DNA of 64,000 nt, from assembly GCF_000515255.1 (NCBI RefSeq), contig NZ_KI911559.1, forward strand, positions 1,215,548 through 1,279,547, given 5' to 3'. The notes under the pieces were generated by a model. The model saw only the letters and a list, made by a program, of their open reading frames with translations, searched no databases and had not been told where the DNA came from. A program made the translations under genes and the position numbers. The number at the start of each line of letters is the position of its first letter. Position 1 is the stretch's first letter. The DNA is from Rhodovibrio salinarum DSM 9154. Lineage in GTDB: Bacteria > Pseudomonadota > Alphaproteobacteria > Kiloniellales > Rhodovibrionaceae. Below are positions 16,862 through 25,515 of this stretch, piece by piece.

Positions 16862-18394
16862 ATGGCGCTCAGCGATGCGCAGTCCGCAGAGACTGCTGCG
16901 ACCCCGCAGCCGACGGCAGAAGATCCCTTTGGCTTCGAGACCAGTTACGCCCGCCTGCCGGAGCGTTTCTACGCCCGTGTGCAGCCGGCCCAGGTACGCG
17001 ATCCGAAGTTCCTGCGTCTGAACACGCCGTTGGCCCGGGAGCTGGGGCTTGATCCATCGAAGCTGGAAACCGATGCGGGGCTACAGGTCTTCGCGGGCAA
17101 CCGCGTGCCGGCCAGTGCCGATCCGATCGCGCAGGCTTACGCCGGGCACCAGTTCGGTAATTGGGTGCCGCAGTTGGGCGACGGCCGCGCGGTGTTGCTG
17201 GGCGAGGTGACCGACCGCATCGGAACCAAACGCGACGTTCAGCTGAAGGGCGCCGGCAAGACGCCGTTCTCGCGGATGGGGGACGGGCGCGCGGCGCTGT
17301 TCCCTGTGGTGGCGGAGTATCTGGGCAGTGAAGCGATGGCGGCACTCGGCGTGCCGACCACGCGCGCGCTGGCCATGGTCACCACCGGCGAGCGGGTGCT
17401 CCGCGAGGACGTCCGTCCGGGGGGCGTAATCACGCGCGTCGCGACCAGCCACGTCCGTGTTGGCACGTTCGAGTACTTCGCGCGCCAGGGCGACCAGGAG
17501 GGCGTCAAGCTGCTGGCCGACTACGTGCTCGACCGCCATTACCCGGACCTTAAGCAGGCGGAAAACCCCTATGCCGCGCTGCTGCAGGAGGTCACCCGGC
17601 GGACCGGCGACCTGATCGCGCAGTGGATGCTGGTCGGGTTTATCCACGGCGTGATGAACACCGACAACGTCTCGATCGTGGGCGAGACGATCGACTACGG
17701 GCCGTTCGCCTGGATGGACAGCTATCATCCGGCGGCCTGCTTTTCGGCTGTCGACATGGGCGGACGCTACGCCTTCAACCAGCAGCCGCAGATGGCGCAC
17801 TGGAACCTGTGCCGCTTTGCCGAGACGCTGCTGCCGCTCCTGGCCGATGACCCGGAGCAGGGGAAGCAGGCGGCCTACGACGCACTGGCAGCGTTCGAGC
17901 CTGCGTTCGACGCCCGCTTCAACGCCGGCCTGCGCGCCAAGATCGGCCTAGCAGAGGAGCTAGACGGCGACGTCGATCTCGCACTCGATCTGCTGCAGCG
18001 GATGGGCGAGCAGAACGCCGACTTCACGCTCACCTTTCGCAGGTTGTCGGAAGCCAACGGCGCGGACGACGGCAAGGACGGGCCTCTCCGGGCGTTGTTC
18101 CGCGATTCCGCGGCGTTTGACGCCTGGGCGGCGCAGTGGCGCACCCGTCTGGCCCAGGAGGCGCGGTCCGACGCTGAACGGCAGAACGCGATGCGGGCGG
18201 TCAATCCGGCATTCGTGCTCCGCAAGCACCATGTCTACCGTGCTTACGATGGGGTCCTGGCGGGCGACCACAACACGCTGGACGCATTGCTGAGCGTGTT
18301 GGCCGATCCGTTCGGCGATCACCCTGAGCACGCCGATCTCGCCCAACCGCCGCAACAGCATGAGGTGGTCCGCAACACCTTCTGCGGCACCTGA
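16862..18394 (+). CDS. selO: protein adenylyltransferase SelO (YdiU/UPF0061)
   Basis: A 510-residue pseudokinase-fold protein. Family motifs are present: AGHQFGNWVPQLGDGRA, LKGAGKTPFSRMGDGRAALF, and GVMNTDNVSI followed by DYGPFAWMD, covering the inverted ATP site and the metal-binding Asn/Asp. It ends RNTFCGT, with the conserved C-terminal cysteine. Studied SelO proteins AMPylate redox proteins during oxidative stress. It is monocistronic. Confidence 0.94.
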   Translation: MALSDAQSAETAATPQPTAEDPFGFETSYARLPERFYARVQPAQVRDPKFLRLNTPLARELGLDPSKLETDAGLQVFAGNRVPASADPIAQAYAGHQFGNWVPQLGDGRAVLLGEVTDRIGTKRDVQLKGAGKTPFSRMGDGRAALFPVVAEYLGSEAMAALGVPTTRALAMVTTGERVLREDVRPGGVITRVATSHVRVGTFEYFARQGDQEGVKLLADYVLDRHYPDLKQAENPYAALLQEVTRRTGDLIAQWMLVGFIHGVMNTDNVSIVGETIDYGPFAWMDSYHPAACFSAVDMGGRYAFNQQPQMAHWNLCRFAETLLPLLADDPEQGKQAAYDALAAFEPAFDARFNAGLRAKIGLAEELDGDVDLALDLLQRMGEQNADFTLTFRRLSEANGADDGKDGPLRALFRDSAAFDAWAAQWRTRLAQEARSDAERQNAMRAVNPAFVLRKHHVYRAYDGVLAGDHNTLDALLSVLADPFGDHPEHADLAQPPQQHEVVRNTFCGT

Positions 18395-18753
18395 GGCTGG
18401 TTGCTGTTCGTCGTGACACAGCCGTGTGGCGGATGAACCCGCGTTAACTGGAAAATGCGGGCAGGGTGAGGTAAGCCTGTACCAACCTGCCCAACGTTGC
18501 GGGCCGCACGGGCCTATCTGAAGACGCCAACCTCGCTTTTTCTTGCCCGACGTAACAGTGCGGGGTTCCGCAATCTCGCCCGGCAGGGTCTAACAACGCA
18601 CACGTACACCCGTACGTCTATCGTCAAAGCGCAAATACACCCTCCTACTGGCTGGATGCAGGGTTGCGCGAGGCGATTTGGGCGCGGGCGCGGTTTGTGC
18701 GAAAAGCTCCCGGTAAGCGCGTTCGCGCCGCCAAACGGAAACCAGACGTCTTC
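18395..18753. other. intergenic region with two dyads upstream of the Bcr/CflA gene
   Basis: 359 bases without a convincing gene. Two inverted repeats are visible: GGGCAGG (18459-18465) with CCTGCCC (18486-18492), which may end selO transcription, and ACGTAC-N4-GTACGT (18602-18617), a possible operator for the downstream transporter gene. A short leader extension of the transporter frame from 18664 has no ribosome site. Confidence 0.45.
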
Positions 18754-19977
18754 ATGACCCAGGCTAAAGAGACGCCGCCACCGGCCGAAAGCCGGATCGG
18801 ATTTCCCGAGTTTGTCATGCTGATCGCCGGCATGATGGCAATGACTGCGCTGTCACTGGACATGATGCTGCCAGCGTTGCCTGGGATCGCAGGCGCGTTC
18901 CAGCTGTCCGACCCGAACGCGGCGCAACTCGTCATCATCATCTATCTGTTCGGGTTTTCAGCGGGCCATCTGTACGCCGGTCCGCTGTCCGATCGGCTGG
19001 GCCGCAAGCCGGTGCTGATGGGCGGGCTCGTGGTGTATGCCGTGGGCAGCCTGATGGCGGCGGCGGCGCCATCTTTCGAGGTTCTGCTGGTCGGCCGGGT
19101 GATCCAGGGGCTCGGGGCTGCGGCCCCGCGGGTCGTCGCCATCGCGGTGGTGCGCGACCGCTACGCCGGGCGGGGCATGTCGCGGGTCATGTCGTTCGTC
19201 ATGATGGTGTTCATCATCGTGCCGGTGTTGGCGCCCACGCTCGGGAGCGGGATGATGCTGCTGGGGCCGTGGCGCTGGATCTTCGCCTTTCTGGTGACGT
19301 TCGGCGCCGCGCTTTCGCTGTGGGCGGCCCTGCGCCTGGAAGAAACCTGCCCACCCGGCCCGCCGGTTCGCCTGCTGACAGCCGTGCGCACGATGGCGAC
19401 CACGCGCCAGAGCGTGGGCTACACGCTGGCGCTTGGCTTCATGTTCGGCAGCTTGATGACCTACGTCTCGACGGCCGAGCAGGTGTTCACGCAGGTCTAT
19501 GGCATGGGCCAGGAATTCACGCTGTTGTTCGGCGCGATCGCCTTGGCGATCGTCGCGGCCTCCTTCTCGAACTCGCGGATCGTCGAACGGCTTGGCATGC
19601 GCCGCGTGTCGCACGCGGCGCTGGTCGGGTTCCTGGTGCTTTGCGGCTTGATGGCCGCGTTTGGCTATCCCGCGCACCCGCCGCTCTTCATCTACGCCCT
19701 GTTTTGCTTCGGCACCTTCTTCTGCTTCGGCCACATCGCGCCCAACTTCAACGCGCTCGCCATGGATCCGTTGGGCCGGCTTGCTGGCGTGGGCTCCTCG
19801 CTGATCGGTTTCTGGATGATGGCCGCGGGCGGCGGGTTTGCCGGACTGGTCGGGCAGCAGTTCGACGGCACGATTCGGCCGATCACCTTGGGGTTCACTG
19901 TGCTCACGCTGTGCGCGCTTGCGACCGTGCTGATCACCGAGCGCGGCCGGCTGTTCCAGGTCGGCGAGGGCGGCTAG
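18754..19977 (+). CDS. Bcr/CflA family multidrug MFS transporter
   Basis: About 407 residues, 12 transmembrane helices, with the drug:H+ antiporter features LSLDMMLPALP in helix 1, GPLSDRLGRKPVLMGG after helix 2 and a GxxxGPxxG-like stretch (VPVLAPTLGSGM) in helix 5. This is the DHA1 Bcr/CflA group. The ATG at 18754 is preferred because it fits the family's N terminus. Substrate unknown; candidates are antibiotics or sulfonamides. Confidence 0.87.
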   Translation: MTQAKETPPPAESRIGFPEFVMLIAGMMAMTALSLDMMLPALPGIAGAFQLSDPNAAQLVIIIYLFGFSAGHLYAGPLSDRLGRKPVLMGGLVVYAVGSLMAAAAPSFEVLLVGRVIQGLGAAAPRVVAIAVVRDRYAGRGMSRVMSFVMMVFIIVPVLAPTLGSGMMLLGPWRWIFAFLVTFGAALSLWAALRLEETCPPGPPVRLLTAVRTMATTRQSVGYTLALGFMFGSLMTYVSTAEQVFTQVYGMGQEFTLLFGAIALAIVAASFSNSRIVERLGMRRVSHAALVGFLVLCGLMAAFGYPAHPPLFIYALFCFGTFFCFGHIAPNFNALAMDPLGRLAGVGSSLIGFWMMAAGGGFAGLVGQQFDGTIRPITLGFTVLTLCALATVLITERGRLFQVGEGG

Positions 19978-20066
19978 AGCACGCGTTCCGGTGGTTTAAC
20001 CGTTCGCTCGTGTTACAAGGGACGCGCTAGCTCCACCCCTCACGCGCGAACCCGCAAGCGAGCCCG

Positions 20067-21887
20067 ATGCCTGAACATGGCCATCTGAACGACGTCCTGA
20101 TCATCCTGCTGGCGGCGATCCTGTGCGTTGCCCTGTTTCAGCGCCTGCGTATCACGCCGGTGTTGGGCTATTTGACCGCGGGCATCCTGATCGGTCCCTA
20201 CGCCGCCGGCCTGATCCACGATCCCGAGGGCACCGAACTTCTGGCTGAGTTCGGTGTCATCTTCCTGTTGTTCACGATCGGCCTCGATCTACCGCTGCGC
20301 CGGCTGGTCGAGATGCGTCACCTGATCTTTGGACTTGGGCTGGCGCAGGTCGGCGTGACCTCGGTCGCGATCGCGGCGATCGCGATGACCGTCGGGTTGA
20401 GTGCGGAAACCGCGCTGATTCTAGGTGGCGCGTTGGCGTTGTCGTCGACCGCGACGGTGTTGCAGCTGCTGATTGAACGGCGTGAACTGGCTGACCGGCA
20501 CGGCCGCCTGTCGGTCGCCGTGCTGCTGTTCCAGGATCTGGCCGTGGTGCCATTGTTGGCGCTGCTGCCGATCCTGGCAGGGGGATCGACCAACATCGTC
20601 AGCGCGCTGGCGCTGGCCGCCGTCAAGGCGGCGGTGGCGATCGGCGCGATCCTGCTGATCGGCCGGCTGTTTTTGCGGCCGGTCTACCGAGTGATCGCGG
20701 AGACCCGGAACCCGGAGATCTTTGCCGCCACCAACCTGTTGATCGTACTGGCCACCGGCTATGCAACAGCACAGGCCGGCATGTCGATGGCGCTTGGCGC
20801 GTTCCTGGCGGGCCTGCTGCTGGCCGATACCGAGTACCGCCATCAGATCGAAGCGGACATACAGCCGTTCCGCGGCCTGTTTCTGGGGCTGTTCTTCATC
20901 ACGGTCGGGATGTCGATCGATCTGGGCCAGATCATCGAGAACCTGCTGCCACTACTGGGGTTGGCGGCCGCGCTGCTGACCGGCAAAGCAGCGATCCTCT
21001 ACGTCCTGTTGCGGGCCTTTAAGCAAGGTCACCGGATGGCCGCGCGGGTTGCGCTCTTGCTGGCGCAGGGTGGGGAGTTTGCCTTCGTCATCTTGGGGCT
21101 TGCGCTGCAGCTGAACGTCGTCGGCGATTCGGTCGGGCAGGCGTTGCTGGCGGTGGTCGCGATCTCCATGGCGACGACCCCGGTATTCGCCTGGGTCGGT
21201 CGGCGTTGGTTCGGTGCTGACGACCGCCCTGTCGGCACCGCCGAGCAACTGGAGGAAGCGACCGGCGACCTGGATCACCATGTGCTGGTTGCCGGGTTCG
21301 GCCGGGTCGGCTGGACGGTCTGCAAGCTCCTGGAGCGCAACGATGTGCCCTTCGTCGCGCTCGACTTCGATATGGAACGGGTGCGTCGCGGGCGGAACGA
21401 GAACATGCCGGTTTATTTCGGCGACGCCAGCCGGCTGGAAGTACTGCGCGCCGCCGGTCTGGAGCGCGCGCGGGCGGCTGTGATCACGCTGGACCAGCCG
21501 GGCCTGGCGGAGCGCGCGGTGGGCGCCCTGCGTGGCCACGATGCGGCGTTCACGATCGTCTCCCGTGCCCGTGATGGCCAGCACCGCAAGCGCCTTGAGC
21601 TGGCTGGAGCCAGCGCCGTGGTCTCGGAAGCGGTGGAGGCCAGCCTGCAGCTGGGGGCGACCGTGCTGCGCCTTTCGGGCACCGATGAAGGGCGCGTGGA
21701 GGAAAGCTTGAACGCCTTCCGCCGGAACGATTATGCGCTGCTCGACGAACTTCTGGAGGCGCGTGAGCATGCGATCGGTCAGGAGGGGAAGAAGCCGGAC
21801 ACCGGCAGCTGGTTCGCCCGTCACGTCGTTCCGCATCGGCGCCGGCGCAGCGACCGTGGCGCGGATGGAAAATCAAACGACCGGTGA
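20067..21887 (+). CDS. Kef-type monovalent cation:proton antiporter (CPA2)
   Basis: 606 residues. The first about 380 are a Na+/H+-exchanger-like domain with 12-13 helices (GYLTAGILIGP, GVIFLLFTIGLDLPLRRL, ALSSTATVLQLL, LFFITVGMSIDL). Residues about 405-525 are a TrkA-N/RCK domain beginning HVLVAGFGRVGWTVCKLLE, a Rossmann motif for NAD(H). It is of the KefB/KefC/YbaL kind and probably exports K+ in exchange for protons. No KefG/KefF partner is near. The C-terminal tail is very basic (RHVVPHRRRRSDR). Confidence 0.9.
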   Translation: MPEHGHLNDVLIILLAAILCVALFQRLRITPVLGYLTAGILIGPYAAGLIHDPEGTELLAEFGVIFLLFTIGLDLPLRRLVEMRHLIFGLGLAQVGVTSVAIAAIAMTVGLSAETALILGGALALSSTATVLQLLIERRELADRHGRLSVAVLLFQDLAVVPLLALLPILAGGSTNIVSALALAAVKAAVAIGAILLIGRLFLRPVYRVIAETRNPEIFAATNLLIVLATGYATAQAGMSMALGAFLAGLLLADTEYRHQIEADIQPFRGLFLGLFFITVGMSIDLGQIIENLLPLLGLAAALLTGKAAILYVLLRAFKQGHRMAARVALLLAQGGEFAFVILGLALQLNVVGDSVGQALLAVVAISMATTPVFAWVGRRWFGADDRPVGTAEQLEEATGDLDHHVLVAGFGRVGWTVCKLLERNDVPFVALDFDMERVRRGRNENMPVYFGDASRLEVLRAAGLERARAAVITLDQPGLAERAVGALRGHDAAFTIVSRARDGQHRKRLELAGASAVVSEAVEASLQLGATVLRLSGTDEGRVEESLNAFRRNDYALLDELLEAREHAIGQEGKKPDTGSWFARHVVPHRRRRSDRGADGKSNDR

Positions 21888-22047
21888 GTTGGTGACGACC
21901 GCCACCGCCAGTAGTCGAGTATCGATCGGGTAATATCGTGGTATTAGGCGTACTTCGGAAGAGATTGAGGTAATTTCATCCATTGTTAAGCCCTCGCGGC
22001 CAGTGTCGACGCACGACCACAACCATGCATGACTGGGCTTGACCTCC

Positions 22048-22275
22048 ATGTACGACCCGACCGATCCGAAGCGCTCGGCCACCCAGCAAAACTGCCGCGC
22101 CTTGCTGACGATCAGCGAGGATTTCCACACCCTCGTTCAAGCGAGCTGCCCGCGCTGCATGACCGGTACGGGGCCATGTGCGGTCGATACGATCCGCGCG
22201 ACCATCGCGGCTGAGGATGTCGCGCCGCCGACCTGGGAAGAAGCCGCGGAACCGCCGGTGCTGACGCGGCACTGA
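22048..22275 (+). CDS. small CPRC-motif protein, copy 1
   Basis: 75 residues from ATG 22048, no signal peptide. It contains one early cysteine (QNCRALL), EDFHTL, then ASCPRCMTGTGPCAVD. The same pattern, C...DF..L...CPRC......C..D......IA, occurs in the protein encoded at 54945-55190, which also starts with a similar MY.P stretch, so the two are paralogues. I do not recognise a named family. Four cysteines suggest metal binding or redox activity. There is no good ribosome site. The dyad TAATA-N6-TATTA (21931-21946) lies about 100 bases upstream. Confidence 0.65.
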   Translation: MYDPTDPKRSATQQNCRALLTISEDFHTLVQASCPRCMTGTGPCAVDTIRATIAAEDVAPPTWEEAAEPPVLTRH

Positions 22276-22350
22276 GCCACCTGCGTCAAGCCGCTTGGCG
22301 GTGAGCCCGGCGTCGCACGAGAGGCTGTTGTCTCTTGCGGGCGTTTCGCC

Positions 22351-23355
22351 TTAGTCGTCGGTGAACGAACTGGCGTCTACCAGTTGGTTGACACGGGGCT
22401 GCAGACGCGCTTGCGCAAACGCCTCAAGATTGTTCCCCCGGATGATCAGGCGGATATCCTCGACGTAGGCTTGGCCGCGGGCTGAATAGTCGGCGAGCCC
22501 GGTTGCCATCTCGACCGCCTTGGGGGCGGTACCGCGTGCCCGCGCCCGCGCGCGGACAGCCCGAAGATTGGCGTAGGCCGCATGCGTGTTGAGGTTCAGC
22601 AGGTAGGACTCGACCGCCTGCGTCACCGTTTTGAACGTCCGAACACGGAAATCCGGATTCTCAAGCCCACGCGGCACCATACCGGGATCGTCGGGGTCGG
22701 TGGTGTGCTGACCGAAGAGCGCGTTGCCTTGCTGGGCGAATCGGCTGGTTCCCCAGCCCGTCTCGATCGCTGCCTGGGCGAGTACAAGGGCTGGCGGCAC
22801 GATGTCCACCCGGCGTTGCAGCGTCTCTAAATCATCCCGGTCGACCCGATACTTATCCGCCAGCGTGCGCAGTTTGGCGCGCATTTCCACTGGCAGTTCG
22901 TCGCGCGGAATGTCGAGCGCAATGATCGCTTCGACGAAGTCGCGTTCGGCCCGGATGGCTTGATTCGCCTGCAGCACGGCCGGGAGCATCGTCTTGATGA
23001 ACAGGCGCTTACGCGTGCTCGTGCGCGCAACCTGCTGGAGGCGTGCTGGCAGGTTGCTCACCTCCGCCTGCGGCACTAGCTGCGCGCCCTGGCGAACTTG
23101 GTCCAGATTCACGTTCTGGAGGTGCGCTTGCGGTGGCCGGACCTTTCCAGCGTCCGTTTCGAGCAGCTCTTGCCGCCTCTCGGAAGCGGAGTGCTGCGCC
23201 TTCATCCCCTCGGACGTCCGTTGCGGCGCGCGGGCTGGTGCGTCGTCGGCCTGAACGGGCCTGGCCGTGACCGCGGCGGACCCAGTGGCCGCCAAAAGCA
23301 CAGCCGCAACCAGGACAGCCTTGACGGCTGCCGGCGGGCGGGTCGGAAATGCCAT
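22351..23355 (-). CDS. Bax-type glucosaminidase domain protein
   Basis: 334 residues with an N-terminal signal sequence (AVLVAAVLLAATGSAAV) and a long helical linker. The C-terminal half has PPALVLAQAAIETGWGTSRF and GNALFGQHT, the Bax/FlgJ-like glucosaminidase core, with the probable catalytic glutamate in the IETGWG segment. It likely cleaves peptidoglycan glycan strands in the periplasm. It is followed upstream on the same strand by the MlaC-like gene with a 52-base gap, so they may be co-transcribed. Confidence 0.85.
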   Translation of the reverse strand: MAFPTRPPAAVKAVLVAAVLLAATGSAAVTARPVQADDAPARAPQRTSEGMKAQHSASERRQELLETDAGKVRPPQAHLQNVNLDQVRQGAQLVPQAEVSNLPARLQQVARTSTRKRLFIKTMLPAVLQANQAIRAERDFVEAIIALDIPRDELPVEMRAKLRTLADKYRVDRDDLETLQRRVDIVPPALVLAQAAIETGWGTSRFAQQGNALFGQHTTDPDDPGMVPRGLENPDFRVRTFKTVTQAVESYLLNLNTHAAYANLRAVRARARARGTAPKAVEMATGLADYSARGQAYVEDIRLIIRGNNLEAFAQARLQPRVNQLVDASSFTDD

Positions 23356-23407
23356 GCAATCAGCTGCTTTCGTTCGGTTTCTGATACCCCAAACTTCGCC
23401 AGCTGAC

Positions 23408-24184
23408 CTAGGGGTCCGGCGTGCTTAGTGCAAGCTTGCTATCCTGATCACCCCCGACCAGCATCAGGATTGCCTGATTTTCGTCGGGCAGCGCGGTTCC
23501 GTGCTTGGTGTGCGTTCGGATTTCCTGGATCAGGGCGTCGAATCCCTGCTGGCGAAGCGTGTCACCGAACTCCGAGCGGTAGTTGACCGCAAGCGAGGCG
23601 CCTGCCGTCTGCAGATCGACGATGCGCCAGTGGCCCGTCTCCATCCGGTGGACGCGCCAGACCCAGCGCGTTTCCTTGCCGTGGCGACGGTCGACGTGGG
23701 TCGAGACAGCCGCTGTGTCGGGGGTAACCTTGCGGGAAGCGGTCACCGACATTTTGGCGATCGCGTTGCGGGAAAGCAGCCGGCTGTAAGTGCCGACGAC
23801 ATAATCGGCGAACGTGTGCTGGAACATCCGGCGTTGATCGCCGTTCAGGCCCGCGGCGTAGCGTCCCAGAACGAAGCTCGCGATCGTGTTGAAGTCGATC
23901 TCATCACGCAGCGTGTTCGCAAGTGCGTGTTCGCGTGCCGACGTGTCCTTGGTGCCGTCGTTCAGAACGCCGACGAGGCGATCGTTCAGGCGCGTGATTG
24001 CGCGTTCCGCTTCGGGGGCACGCGGTTGTGTGCTTGCGTCCGTCGCCATCGCGGTTTGCGGCGCGGCCACCGCCATCAGGAACGCTCCAAGCAGCGCCAA
24101 ACGCGCCAGACGGCTGCGCTGGCGGCCGGTATCGGTCGCGTGCGCGATGCTTGCGGCACTGTGAATCATGGCGTCTGCAGTCAC
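23408..24184 (-). CDS. MlaC/Ttg2D-like phospholipid-binding periplasmic protein
   Basis: The start is GTG 24184, 7 bases after AGGGGA, giving 258 residues with a signal peptide (LARLALLGAFLMAVAAPQTAMA). The mature part shows the Tol_Tol_Ttg2 pattern: RDEIDFNTIASFVLGRYAA, MFQHTFADYVVGTYSRLL and the C-terminal GHWRIVDLQTAGASLAVNYR. MlaC proteins ferry phospholipids between the outer membrane and the MlaFEDB complex; HpnM, a hopanoid-associated relative, is the alternative. No mlaD/E/F or hpn genes are here. Confidence 0.85.
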   Translation of the reverse strand: MTADAMIHSAASIAHATDTGRQRSRLARLALLGAFLMAVAAPQTAMATDASTQPRAPEAERAITRLNDRLVGVLNDGTKDTSAREHALANTLRDEIDFNTIASFVLGRYAAGLNGDQRRMFQHTFADYVVGTYSRLLSRNAIAKMSVTASRKVTPDTAAVSTHVDRRHGKETRWVWRVHRMETGHWRIVDLQTAGASLAVNYRSEFGDTLRQQGFDALIQEIRTHTKHGTALPDENQAILMLVGGDQDSKLALSTPDP

Positions 24185-24528
24185 GATAACTTCCCCTTTT
24201 CGCAAGACGATCCCTGAGGCCAAACCGCATGAGGCGCTTAGCATCTGGGCGTTCGCGACGGCCTGTACGGCGGACCCGCTCAGCCAATCGACGCCTTATT
24301 CCTGTCAAAATGCGCGTGACGTTGGTGTGCCAATCTCACGTTTCCCTGCGCACAGCTGTGACCGGGTTGGTGCTGACAAGGTCGCCCTTGAAACAACCTC
24401 TCGGGGGGCGACGTTAATCGGTGGGGCCACATATCGATGAGCGAAACCGGCGAACCAGAAGCGGTCCGGCTGCGTAAATAGTGTGACGCGGATCGACGGC
24501 ATGACGGATATTAAGGGGAGACGGCGCG
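24185..24528. other. divergent intergenic region, MlaC-like and PfpI genes
   Basis: 344 bases that should hold the promoters of both flanking genes. I see the palindrome CACAGCTGTG near 24351 but no convincing -35/-10 pair and no gene. Confidence 0.4.
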
Positions 24529-25251
24529 ATGGCACAGCAGGACCCGCGGATTGCAATCGTGCTGACCTCGCACGATACGTTGGGCGATACGGGTAAGGCG
24601 ACCGGCTTCCATTACGAGGAGCTGGCCGCGCCTTATTGGGTGTTCGTGGATGCTGGCTACACGGTGGATATCGCCTCGATTCAGGGCGGTGAGCCGCCGC
24701 ACGACCCAAGTTCACTGCCTGACACGCCAGCGGAGCAGCCGGGCAGTGTCGCGCGGTTCCGTGACGACGGCGAGGCATGCGCGAAGCTGCGCCAGACGAT
24801 GCGTGTCGGGGATCTCGATCCGGCGGCTTATGCCGGGATTTTCCTGGCTGGCGGTCACGGCGCGATGTGGGACTTCCCGGACAACGCCGATCTGGGACGC
24901 CTGCTCAGCTCGGCCCATGCCCAAGGGCGCATTCTGGGGGCGGTCTGTCACGGTCCGGCCGGTCTGATCGCCGCCAAGCGCAGTGACGGCAGCCCGCTGA
25001 TCAAGGGCGTGCGCCTGAACGCCTTCACCGATGCCGAGGAGCAGCAGGTCGGGTTGAGCACCGTCGTTCCGTTCCTGTTGGAGAGTCGGCTGAAGGAGCT
25101 TGGTGCGCGGTTCGAGAAGTCCTCGCCGTTCCGTGGTTGCGCCGTCCACGACCAGGGGTTCGTCACTGGCCAAAACCCACGTTCCAGCCGCGCGGTGGCG
25201 GAACGCCTGTTAACTGTGATCGCCGAGGCGGGGACGGAGACCGCCGCTTGA
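24529..25251 (+). CDS. DJ-1/PfpI family protein, Hsp31-like
   Basis: 240 residues with the class I glutamine amidotransferase-like fold. The nucleophile elbow is GAVCHGPAGL (C140, H141) and the conserved acidic residue lies in GFHYEELAAPY (E30). Length and motifs resemble the Hsp31/glyoxalase III branch, which detoxifies methylglyoxal and acts as a stress chaperone or deglycase. GGGGAG lies 8 bases before the ATG. Monocistronic. Confidence 0.87.
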   Translation: MAQQDPRIAIVLTSHDTLGDTGKATGFHYEELAAPYWVFVDAGYTVDIASIQGGEPPHDPSSLPDTPAEQPGSVARFRDDGEACAKLRQTMRVGDLDPAAYAGIFLAGGHGAMWDFPDNADLGRLLSSAHAQGRILGAVCHGPAGLIAAKRSDGSPLIKGVRLNAFTDAEEQQVGLSTVVPFLLESRLKELGARFEKSSPFRGCAVHDQGFVTGQNPRSSRAVAERLLTVIAEAGTETAA

Positions 25252-25371
25252 TCCGGATCATCGACGCCATCCCGGGCGGTGGACATTCGTGCCGCCGTAC
25301 CAGACCCGGCGTGCCGCATTTGCCGCGGCTGGGTTGAAAATCGGCCCTGGACAGGTGCGGGTAGGATGCGG

Positions 25372-25391
25372 CACGTACTGGCGCGTACGTG
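25372..25391. promoter_or_regulatory. inverted repeat upstream of the pnt operon
   Basis: CACGTAC and GTACGTG separated by 6 bases form a perfect dyad about 125 bases before pntAA. It could be a regulator binding site. A similar dyad with a 4-base spacer lies at 18602-18617. Confidence 0.4.
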
Positions 25392-25463
25392 TCCACCCTT
25401 CCCGTACTGTAGCTAGGTCGCCTCTTCACAAACCGCGTGCGGCTTGCAATCTTGTCGCGCGGT

Positions 25464-25488
25464 CCGCGGCGGGGTTTGTCCGCCGCGG
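25464..25488 (+). promoter_or_regulatory. strong hairpin in the pntAA leader
   Basis: CCGCGGCGG pairs with CCGCCGCGG around a 7-base loop and is followed by CGAACTTTTGGGGGG. It ends 27 bases before the pntAA ATG, where it could act as an attenuator-like or translation-affecting structure. Confidence 0.4.
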
Positions 25489-25515
25489 CGAACTTTTGGG
25501 GGGTCTCAAGACGAT

